64,000 nt of DNA, taken from the NCBI RefSeq assembly GCF_026013525.1, contig NZ_JAPDRA010000001.1:620001-684000 (forward strand). The letters are read 5' to 3'. This DNA is from Sphingomonas canadensis. GTDB lineage: Bacteria > Pseudomonadota > Alphaproteobacteria > Sphingomonadales > Sphingomonadaceae. The notes under the pieces were generated by a model. The model searched no databases, was not told where the DNA came from, and saw only the letters and a program-made list of their open reading frames with translations. The position numbers and the translations under genes were made by a program. Shown here one piece after another: positions 7,751-14,673 of the stretch; position 1 is the first letter of the stretch, and the number at the start of each line of letters is the position of its first letter.

Positions 7751-8365
7751 ATGATGCTTATCGTCGACGACACCAACCGCATGCACGAACGCGTTGCGCT
7801 GCGCGGCATGTTCGAAGCGCGCAAGCAGGTCTTCATCGACCTGCTCGGCTGGGACCTGCCCGTCCTCGCCGGCCGCTATGAAGTCGACCAGTTCGACAAT
7901 GCGCGTGCGACCTATCTGATCCTGACCGATCCCGAGCGCCGCCATCTCGCCTCGGCGCGCTTGCTGCCGACCGACGAGCCGGGGATCCTCACCTCGCTGT
8001 TCGGCGATCTCTGCGACGAGCCGCCGCCGAACGGGCCTGACGTGCTCGAGATCACCCGCTTCTGCCTGTCGCGGGACATGCAGGCAGGCGAACGCCGCAT
8101 CGTGCGCAACATGCTGGTGACAGCAATCGCGCAGTTCGGGCTCGCGAACGGCGTGCGCTGTTACACCGGCGTCGCGGAGCTGCCGTGGCTGCAGCAGATC
8201 CTCGGGTTCGGCTGGACCTGCTTCCCGCTCGGACTTCCGCGCGAGCACGACGGCAAGATGCTCGGCGCGCTCAGGATCGAGATCGAACCCGATACGCTCG
8301 ACAAGCTCGCCGCAGCGGGCGTGTTCTGCGAGCCGCGCGCCGTCGCGGCTTCGCACGCGGCTTGA
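7751..8365 (+). CDS. luxI: Acyl-homoserine-lactone synthase (LuxI family)
   Basis: This 204-aa enzyme makes N-acyl-homoserine lactone from S-adenosylmethionine and an acyl-ACP. Conserved LuxI residues are visible: Arg and Phe in MFEARKQVF, Trp in LLGWDLP, acidic residues in YEVDQFD, Arg in LASARLLPT, and Glu-x-x-Arg in LEITRFCLS. Length is normal for the family. Two ATGs in a row (7751 and 7754) serve as start. It sits between a luxR gene and a PhyH-family gene, and probably starts an operon running through phyH and the GntR regulator, with 11 bp to phyH. Acyl chain length cannot be read from sequence. Confidence 0.93.
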   Translation: MMLIVDDTNRMHERVALRGMFEARKQVFIDLLGWDLPVLAGRYEVDQFDNARATYLILTDPERRHLASARLLPTDEPGILTSLFGDLCDEPPPNGPDVLEITRFCLSRDMQAGERRIVRNMLVTAIAQFGLANGVRCYTGVAELPWLQQILGFGWTCFPLGLPREHDGKMLGALRIEIEPDTLDKLAAAGVFCEPRAVAASHAA

Positions 8366-8376
8366 GGAGGCTGACG

Positions 8377-9285
8377 ATGATCGCCGATCTCCAAAGCCGC
8401 GACGCCGACGCGCTTACCGCCCGGCCCGACGCGCTCGGCGCCAAAGGCTTCGCCATCCTGCGCGGCGCTGCATCCGGCGCGACGATCGCGCGCGTCGCGT
8501 CGGACCTGTCGCCGCATTTCGAAGCGACGCCGTTCTGCCAGGGAGGTTTCTACGGCACGCGAACCAAGCGGTTCGGACGGCTGCTCAGCCGATCCGATGC
8601 GGTTGCCGAACTGGTACTTCAGCGCGAAGTGCTCGCGCTCGCCGAGAGGGTGCTGTCGCCGTGGTGCGACACGATCCAGCTCAACCTCGGCCAGGCGATC
8701 GAGATTCATCCCGGCGCGCTTCCCCAGTTTCCGCACCGCGACCAGGACATGTGGCGCGGCGTCACCGGCGAGGTCGAATATCTCGTCAACGTCATCTGGC
8801 CGCTGACCCCGTTCACGCGCGCCAACGGCGCGACGCTGATCTGGCCCGGAACCCATGGCGCGGCCGCGCTCGAGAGCGAGATGGTGGGCGAGCCGGTCGT
8901 GGCCGAATGCGAACCCGGCGACGCGATCGTCTTCCTCGGCTCGACGCTTCACGGCGCCGGCGGCAACGTCACTACCGCTGCCCGGCGTGCGATCATCGTC
9001 AGCTACTGTCTCGGCTGGCTCAAGCCCTATGAGAACCAGTGGCTCGCCTATCCGCCCGAGGTCGCTCGCCGCTTTCCTCCCGAACTGGCCGCGCTCGTCG
9101 GCTACCGCCAGCACCGTCCCAACCTCGGCAACTTCGAGGGACAATGCCCGTCGATCCTGCTCGGCGACGCGGTGCCCGACCATATCGCCGCGATCGACGC
9201 ACTCCGCCCGGACCAGGAGGCGATGCTCGCCGACTATGTCGACGCGCAATTGGCCGGAGGCGAGACAGCGCGAGCCGGATCATGA
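8377..9285 (+). CDS. Phytanoyl-CoA dioxygenase (PhyH) family protein
   Basis: This 302-aa protein is an Fe(II)/2-oxoglutarate-dependent oxygenase of the PhyH type. The facial triad shows as His-x-Asp in FPHRDQDMW and the distal His in STLHGAGGN, with a likely 2-oxoglutarate-binding Arg in AARRAIIVSY. Such enzymes hydroxylate diverse substrates. PhyH-type genes have been noted next to luxI/luxR genes in sphingomonads, so it may act on the AHL signal or a related lipid; hydroxylation of the lasso peptide is a second option. Both are inference. The ATG at 8377 has GAGGAGG 6 bp upstream. Its stop overlaps the next start as ATGA. Confidence 0.85.
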   Translation: MIADLQSRDADALTARPDALGAKGFAILRGAASGATIARVASDLSPHFEATPFCQGGFYGTRTKRFGRLLSRSDAVAELVLQREVLALAERVLSPWCDTIQLNLGQAIEIHPGALPQFPHRDQDMWRGVTGEVEYLVNVIWPLTPFTRANGATLIWPGTHGAAALESEMVGEPVVAECEPGDAIVFLGSTLHGAGGNVTTAARRAIIVSYCLGWLKPYENQWLAYPPEVARRFPPELAALVGYRQHRPNLGNFEGQCPSILLGDAVPDHIAAIDALRPDQEAMLADYVDAQLAGGETARAGS

Positions 9286-9890
9286 GTTCGGGCGGCACCA
9301 TGATGCGCGTCTATGCGGCGCTCAAGACACGCGTCATGACCGGCGCCTTCAGTCCGGGCGAACGGCTCGATCCTGCGCGCCTGTCAAGCGAACTCGCGGC
9401 GAGCGTCACGCCGATCCGCGACGCGCTGCACCGGCTGACAGGTGAACGGCTGATCGACAGCTGGCAGCACGAAGGGTTCCGCCAGCCGTTCGTGAGCGAG
9501 GCGGGTCTGCGCGATCTCTATGGCTGGAGCAGCGAACTCGTCGCGGTCGTGCTGCGCGCCGCGGCGCGCGGCCCGGACGCGGCCGCTCCACTCGCCCGCA
9601 CCGGCAGCTTTGCCGAAGACGCCGCGCGCCTGTTCGCCGCGGTCGCCGAGCGTTCGCCGAACCACGAGCATCGCGCGGCGATCGCATCGCTCAACGACCG
9701 CTGCCATCTCGCGCGCCTCGTCGAGGAACGGATTTTCGCGGATCCCGGCGCCGAGCTCGACGAGCTCGCCGTACACGTCGAGGCCGGGCGCTGGGGCGGC
9801 GCGCGACGCGCCGCCGACGCCTATCATCGCCGCCGCCTTCGCCACGTACAGGAGATCGCCGCGCAGCTGCGGCCGCGCGAGGGCGGGTGA
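9282..9890 (+). CDS. GntR-family transcriptional regulator
   Basis: This 202-aa protein has an N-terminal winged HTH of the GntR type: RVYAALKTRVMTGAFSPGER, then a recognition helix in SSELAASVTPIRDALHRLTGE. The C-terminal helical region resembles FCD-type ligand domains but is short and diverged. It overlaps the phyH stop by 4 bp, so it belongs to the luxI-phyH transcript. It ends about 110 bp before the lasso precursor gene. A role in controlling the peptide genes is plausible by position only. Confidence 0.82.
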   Translation: MSSGGTMMRVYAALKTRVMTGAFSPGERLDPARLSSELAASVTPIRDALHRLTGERLIDSWQHEGFRQPFVSEAGLRDLYGWSSELVAVVLRAAARGPDAAAPLARTGSFAEDAARLFAAVAERSPNHEHRAAIASLNDRCHLARLVEERIFADPGAELDELAVHVEAGRWGGARRAADAYHRRRLRHVQEIAAQLRPREGG

Positions 9891-9909
9891 CGCCGCCGCA
9901 ACAATCGTC

Positions 9910-9938
9910 GAATTCGGTCCGTATAAAGTTGGTATAAT
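9910..9938 (+). promoter_or_regulatory. Promoter of the lasso-peptide operon
   Basis: A perfect TATAAT (9933-9938) is preceded by TGG, an extended -10 element, in the gap between the GntR gene and the precursor. This AT-rich patch stands out in very GC-rich surroundings. It would give a leader of about 55 nt before the precursor ATG. The -35 region around 9910-9915 is weak, so an activator is likely. Confidence 0.5.
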
Positions 9939-9999
9939 CCGTGCTCGGTCCCAGCCTTTGCGACGCTGCGCGAGAAGCAGCGTGCAAGGAGAAGCGACC

Positions 10000-10122
10000 A
10001 TGAAACGGACCATCGAACCGATCGTCGACCTCGGCGCCGCGAGCGTCGAGACCAAGGGACCGGTCGGCCCCTTCCGCGACGAGCAGGCGGGCATCCTCGC
10101 CCCCGGCCTCGCCGACGATTGA
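10000..10122 (+). CDS. Lasso peptide precursor
   Basis: This 40-aa peptide has a 19-residue leader and a 21-residue core. The leader ends in the class pattern L-G-x5-T-x (LGAASVETK), with Thr at -2, needed for recognition and cleavage. The core starts with Gly: ring segment GPVGPFRDE, then tail QAGILAPGLADD. The alpha-amino group of Gly1 would be joined to the side chain of Asp8 or Glu9, giving an 8- or 9-residue macrolactam. AAGGAG lies 8 bp before the ATG. The gene overlaps a possible TTG start of the B enzyme. It is too short for most gene callers, but its context (B, C, isopeptidase) makes it firm. Confidence 0.9.
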   Translation: MKRTIEPIVDLGAASVETKGPVGPFRDEQAGILAPGLADD

Positions 10123-10169
10123 TCGGGCGGGCGCGCGGCGTCGCCGCCGCGCGCCTTCGCGACCCGGCC

Positions 10170-10811
10170 ATGGACCTGGCGCTTCGGGACGGGCTGTCCT
10201 TCTGCATCACCTCGGGCGAGCCGGTGTTCCTCGACCTGCCGGCCGACCGCTATTTCTGCCTCGGCGCCGACACTCGCGATGCGTTCCTCGGGCTTATCGA
10301 CGGCCAGACCGATCCGCGTGCAGTGGACACGCTGGTCGAGCTGGGACTGCTGGTCCGGCGCGCGGGATATCCGATCGCACCGGCAAACGTGCAATCTCCT
10401 ATCCGGAGCCTGGTCGAGGACGCGGGGCCGCTTCGCCTGCGCCACCTTCCCCGCGCCGCCTATCGCACCACGCGCACCGCCGCCGGGCTTCGATTGCGCG
10501 GCCTGCCCCGCGCGGTCGGCAGAATCCGCCGCCGCAAGGCGCGGATTGCAGCGCGCGCGGGCACTGCATCGGCGGCCGAGATCGCCCGAGCGCACGAGAG
10601 CCTCGCACTGATCACCGCCTCGCTCGACAAATGCCTCTGGCGATCGCTGGCGATCGCGCATCACCTGCTCGACCGCCGCTTGTCGCCGGACCTCGTGCTC
10701 GGCGTGCATCTGCGGCCGTTCAAGGCGCATTGCTGGGTCCAGCTCGGCGACACGCTGGTCAACGACCGGATCGAGACCGTGCGCGCCTTCGCGCCGATCC
10801 TCGTCGTGTGA
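10170..10811 (+). CDS. Lasso peptide maturation protein B (RRE plus leader protease)
   Basis: This 213-aa protein is a fused B protein of the McjB type. The N-terminal part (about residues 1-80, starting MDLALRDGLSFC) is the PqqD-like recognition element that binds the leader. The C-terminal part is a transglutaminase-like cysteine protease that removes the leader using ATP. Catalytic residues are visible: Cys155 in LDKCLWRS, His187 in KAHCWVQ and Asp199 in LVNDR. A TTG at 10119, overlapping the precursor stop, is an alternative start. The ATG at 10170 gives the usual family beginning. Its stop overlaps the C gene as GTGA. Confidence 0.9.
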   Translation: MDLALRDGLSFCITSGEPVFLDLPADRYFCLGADTRDAFLGLIDGQTDPRAVDTLVELGLLVRRAGYPIAPANVQSPIRSLVEDAGPLRLRHLPRAAYRTTRTAAGLRLRGLPRAVGRIRRRKARIAARAGTASAAEIARAHESLALITASLDKCLWRSLAIAHHLLDRRLSPDLVLGVHLRPFKAHCWVQLGDTLVNDRIETVRAFAPILVV

Positions 10812-12556
10812 CGATTACGCGCTACCTCGCGTTCGTCGGGCCGCCGGAGCAGCTCGCCGCGCTCGATCGCCATGCCGCGCGCTTCGCGCAGGGCCACGGC
10901 CTCGAATGCGTGCTCGACGCCTCAGGCGCGCGCGTGTTTGCGTCCGGCGGCCGTGCTATCGGGACTGGCCCGGGCGGCGTCATCCTGGGGACGCTCTTTC
11001 CGCGCGAGCCTGGCACGGCGCCGATCTCCGCGCTCGACCCGGCAACGGCCGGGCGCCTCGCGCGGGATTCGGGTGCGCTGATCACCGGCCATTGGGGCGC
11101 TTATGTCGCGATCCAGGCCGGGTCAGGCACGGCAAGCCTGCTGCGCGCGCCGCTCGGCGAGCTCGGCTGCTATTATTGGAGCGATGGGGCGCTCGTGATC
11201 GCGGCGTCGGACATGGCGCTGCTCGCCGGCTGGGCAGGACAAGTGCCGGCGGTCGACTGGGAGGCGGTAGGTCGGCACTTGCTGGCAAGCGAGCTGCGCA
11301 CCGCCGCGACCTGCCTTTCGGGTATCCGCGAGCTTCCCGGCGGCGAGCGGCTGACGATCGGGGCCGGAGAGCTCCGCACCGAGACGCTCTGGTCGCCCTG
11401 GTGCTTCATCGCGCCGCCCCACGCGCTGCGGAGCTACGAGGACGCGGCAGCTGCGCTCCATGCGACCGCGACCGACTGCGTCGGGCGCTGGGGTGGACGG
11501 TTCGGCCGCGTGCTGGTCGGCCTGTCGGGCGGACTCGACTCGTCGATCGTCGCCGCCTCGCTCGCCCAGGCGCACGTGCCGTTCGACTGCGTCACCTTCG
11601 TCACCGACGATGCGATGGGCGACGAGCGGCCGTTCGCGCGCGCCGTTGCCGCACATCTCGGCGTGACGCTGGTCGAGGTCTTTCGCGAGCTGCGCGGAAT
11701 CGATCTCAGCCGCTCGAATGCCGCGCATCTGCCGCGTCCGACCGGGCGCGCCTTCGCGCAGGAGTCGGAGCGGATCGGACTCGCGGCGGCGCGTGCGTGC
11801 GGCGCCGACGCGATCTTCCGGGGCGGCGGCGGCGACAATGTATTCTGCTACCTCCAGTCGGTCCGCCCGATCGTCGACCGCATCCGGAGCGAAGGCTGGG
11901 GCTCGGGCGTGCTCGAGTCCGCGCTCGACGTCTGCCGCCTCACCGGCAGCAGCTTCGGGACCGTGGCTGCGTGCACGCTGCGCCAGCTGCGCCGTCCCGC
12001 GCGCTATCCGTTTCCCGCCGAAACCAGCCTGCTCGCTCGCGAGCGGGCGGCGGCAGTCGAGGAAGTGCCTCCCCACCGCTGGCTAGAGCCGCCGCCCGGC
12101 ACGCTGCCGGGCAAAGCCGCGCATGTCGCGCTGCTGCTCGCCATGGCCAACCATATGGAACCGCTCGCCCCGGAGCTGGGAATGCCGCTGCTCTCCCCGC
12201 TCATGTCGCAGCCGCTGGTCGAACTGTGCCTGGGGATTCCGAGCTGGTGGTGGTGCCGCGGCGGCAACAACCGCATGGTGGCCCGTCGCGCGTTCGCCGG
12301 CGACCTGCCCGTTTCGGTGATCGCGCGGCGCGGCAAGGGCACGCCCGACGCGTTCGCGATCGCGCTGTTCGAGGCGAACCGCGCGCAGCTGCGCGAGCTG
12401 CTCCTCGACGGCCTGCTCGCGCGGCACGGGCTGATCGACGCGGTGGCGGTCGAGGCGGCGCTCGCCGATCAGCGGCCGATCGCCGGCCACGGCTATTCGC
12501 GGATCCTCCAGCTCGCCGACGTCGAGGCCTGGGCGCGGAGCTGGACCGCACGCTGA
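10808..12556 (+). CDS. Lasso cyclase C (asparagine-synthetase-like macrolactam synthetase)
   Basis: This 582-aa protein resembles class B asparagine synthetases and is the lasso cyclase: it adenylates the Asp or Glu side chain and closes the ring with the new N-terminal Gly. The ATP-pyrophosphatase signature LSGGLDSS is at about residues 239-246. Other marks are FRGGGGDNVF and a C-terminal synthetase domain ending near GYSRILQLADVEAW. The N-terminal amidotransferase-like region lacks a catalytic N-terminal Cys, as expected for cyclases. The GTG start overlaps the B stop. The precursor, B and C genes form one operon, running towards the convergent isopeptidase gene 3 bp away. Confidence 0.93.
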   Translation: MTITRYLAFVGPPEQLAALDRHAARFAQGHGLECVLDASGARVFASGGRAIGTGPGGVILGTLFPREPGTAPISALDPATAGRLARDSGALITGHWGAYVAIQAGSGTASLLRAPLGELGCYYWSDGALVIAASDMALLAGWAGQVPAVDWEAVGRHLLASELRTAATCLSGIRELPGGERLTIGAGELRTETLWSPWCFIAPPHALRSYEDAAAALHATATDCVGRWGGRFGRVLVGLSGGLDSSIVAASLAQAHVPFDCVTFVTDDAMGDERPFARAVAAHLGVTLVEVFRELRGIDLSRSNAAHLPRPTGRAFAQESERIGLAAARACGADAIFRGGGGDNVFCYLQSVRPIVDRIRSEGWGSGVLESALDVCRLTGSSFGTVAACTLRQLRRPARYPFPAETSLLARERAAAVEEVPPHRWLEPPPGTLPGKAAHVALLLAMANHMEPLAPELGMPLLSPLMSQPLVELCLGIPSWWWCRGGNNRMVARRAFAGDLPVSVIARRGKGTPDAFAIALFEANRAQLRELLLDGLLARHGLIDAVAVEAALADQRPIAGHGYSRILQLADVEAWARSWTAR

Positions 12557-12559
12557 GCG

Positions 12560-14656
12560 CTATCGGCGGACACCCGCCTGTGCGCGCAGCCGGTCCCAGC
12601 GTTCGAGATCGGGGGCGCGCGCCGGATCGCGCGACCGAAGCCCACGCAGCCAATAGTCGAACCAGTCCACGCTGCGCAGATAGACCGCACGCCGGTGCAC
12701 CGGCTGCCACTTATAGTGATATTCGTCGGGGAAGACGTAGACGTCGACCGGCTGGCCGTGCTCGCGGAGCGCGGTGAAACTCTCGAGCGCAAGCAGCGCC
12801 TCGGAATCGGCAAGCTGCATCAGCAGCGGCACGTGCATCCGCTCGGCATTGACCGCGGTCGAGAACGGCCTCCAGAAGTCGGGATCGCTGCGCGTCGCCG
12901 GCGGATAGCCTTCGGAGCGGAGCGAGTCGGCCCAGGCGGTGCCGCCATAGGTCATCACCGTATGGGGATCCATGCAGCAGGTGCTGATTGCGGCGGCGGC
13001 GAACAGATCCGAGTTGATCAGCGCGAAACGTGTGGTGGTGGCGCCGTCGCTCAAGCCCGTGATGCCGATTCGCGCAGGGTCGGCGGCGCCGATCGCGATC
13101 GCCTCGCGCACGCCCGTTTCGAGCGCGGAGAGCAGGTTGCGCCGGTCGGCCCAGTTGCGGCTGTTGGCGGCATTGGCCTCGTCATAGGTGCGGATCGACG
13201 CGTCGAGCGACGCAGCCATCGCCGGCCGCTCGAAGCTCAGCACCGCATAGCCGCGCGCCGCGAACAAATGAATCGGATAGTCGTCGCCGGTGCCGCCGCG
13301 CAGGAAGCCGTCGCTGTGATACTGGACGACGACCATCGGCAGCTTTGTCCCCGGCACATGGCCGGGCGGCAGCACGAGATCGCCCCAGGCTTCGAGCCCG
13401 AGCGCGTTCTTCCATTTGAGCCGAGTCACCGAACCGAGGCGGATGTTCGCGAATTCGGGGTTGGGGTCGAACAGTAGCGTCGAGCGGCCGGTGTCGGGAT
13501 CGATCGATGCGAGACGGCGCGGCGTGGTCGCGTTTTCGCGGAGGCACAGGAGCTTGGCGCCCGCGGGCGCACAGCCCTGGAGCATGTCCTGCGTCGCAAG
13601 CACACGCCGCGGCGCCGCGCCATCCCGGGCCAGGCGATACAGTCCCATCTCGCCGTTCGCCCAGCCTTCGCGTCTCAGGAACCAGACCGCGCGACCGTCT
13701 GGCGACCACCACAGTCCGGTGATCGACCCGCGGCAGGTGGCCGCCTCACAGTTTCGCCGCGCCCCATCGGGCGAGGCGGTCCACAGTTGCAGCGGACTGA
13801 GCGGCGAGGGTCCGCTGAGCGCCGTCCCCGCGCGCCAGCCCGAGTTCGAGACGGCGCCGGTCGAGCGGTCCGTGTAGCGCGCGTCGGTGGTGCGCAGTCG
13901 CGCCTGCTCGGCTTCGCTCGCTGGCGTGATCGTGCCGGTCGCAAGCTCCGCGGCGAAGAACGCGGGCGGAACCGGGCCGGTCTCCTGCGGTCGCATGCCC
14001 CAGTTGGGCACGAACCGCGCATCGTAGCTCCAGCCGCTTTGCCCCTCGCGCGCGATTGCCTGGCGCTGTTCAGCATAGCCGGGCCGCGTCGCGTAGAGCA
14101 GCCGCGTGCCGTCCTCCGACCAGGCGAAGCTTTCGGCATCGGCGTCCGGACGGGAGACGGGGACCGCCTCTCCGCCCGAACGCCGCGCGCGCCAGACCCG
14201 CGTCACCCCATTGTCACGGCGCAAATACGCGACCCATTCGCCGTCGGGGGACCAGGCCGGCACGATCAGTTCGGGAAAGCCGCCGCGCTCGAGCACGCCA
14301 CGGCGCACGCCGGTGGCGGTGATCAGCTCGCCGCCCACGTCGATCGCGCGCGGGGCGGCGCCGGGCACCAGGTCGAGCACCACAAGCGCGCGGCAGTAGC
14401 CGTTGCTTGCGACATCGGCGCGGTTGATCACGAACGCCACGCTCCGGCCGTCGGGCGACACCGCGAGCGGGCTCTCGGGCAGCACGATCGACGCATCGGG
14501 CTGGCCGATGTCGCGCAGCTCGATCAAATCCTCAGCGGTGACGGCGCGCGCCGGCCCCGCCGGTCGCGCCAGCGGCAGTACGTCGTCGCACGCTGCATGC
14601 GCATGCGGGATCGGAACCGCCGCCGCGAGCGCCAGCGCGAAGCTCCAGCTCCGCAT
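12560..14656 (-). CDS. Lasso peptide isopeptidase (S9 prolyl-oligopeptidase type)
   Basis: This protein of about 698 aa is a secreted serine hydrolase of the type that linearises lasso peptides in astexin- and sphingopyxin-type clusters. A signal peptide (MRSWSFALALAAAVPIPHAHA) precedes a beta-propeller with repeated SPDG motifs and a C-terminal alpha/beta-hydrolase domain. The likely triad is Ser536 in GLSDGATTT, Asp617 in QLADSEALL and His647 in PDEYHYKWQ. I prefer the ATG at 14656, which gives a clean signal peptide; GTGs at 14677-14680 overlap the receptor stop. It is convergent with the lasso operon and co-transcribed with the TonB receptor. It would open the imported or periplasmic peptide. 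Confidence 0.9.
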   Translation of the reverse strand: MRSWSFALALAAAVPIPHAHAACDDVLPLARPAGPARAVTAEDLIELRDIGQPDASIVLPESPLAVSPDGRSVAFVINRADVASNGYCRALVVLDLVPGAAPRAIDVGGELITATGVRRGVLERGGFPELIVPAWSPDGEWVAYLRRDNGVTRVWRARRSGGEAVPVSRPDADAESFAWSEDGTRLLYATRPGYAEQRQAIAREGQSGWSYDARFVPNWGMRPQETGPVPPAFFAAELATGTITPASEAEQARLRTTDARYTDRSTGAVSNSGWRAGTALSGPSPLSPLQLWTASPDGARRNCEAATCRGSITGLWWSPDGRAVWFLRREGWANGEMGLYRLARDGAAPRRVLATQDMLQGCAPAGAKLLCLRENATTPRRLASIDPDTGRSTLLFDPNPEFANIRLGSVTRLKWKNALGLEAWGDLVLPPGHVPGTKLPMVVVQYHSDGFLRGGTGDDYPIHLFAARGYAVLSFERPAMAASLDASIRTYDEANAANSRNWADRRNLLSALETGVREAIAIGAADPARIGITGLSDGATTTRFALINSDLFAAAAISTCCMDPHTVMTYGGTAWADSLRSEGYPPATRSDPDFWRPFSTAVNAERMHVPLLMQLADSEALLALESFTALREHGQPVDVYVFPDEYHYKWQPVHRRAVYLRSVDWFDYWLRGLRSRDPARAPDLERWDRLRAQAGVRR

Positions 14657-14673
14657 TTGCTGAACCCGGGCGC

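Noticed and set aside
6806..8356. 516-codon minus-strand frame across luxR2 and luxI
   Set aside because: Covers two well-defined plus-strand genes; the translation looks random.
9384..10730. 448-codon minus-strand frame across the GntR gene, lasso precursor and B gene
   Set aside because: Shadow; the plus strand has a full set of matching lasso genes with catalytic residues.
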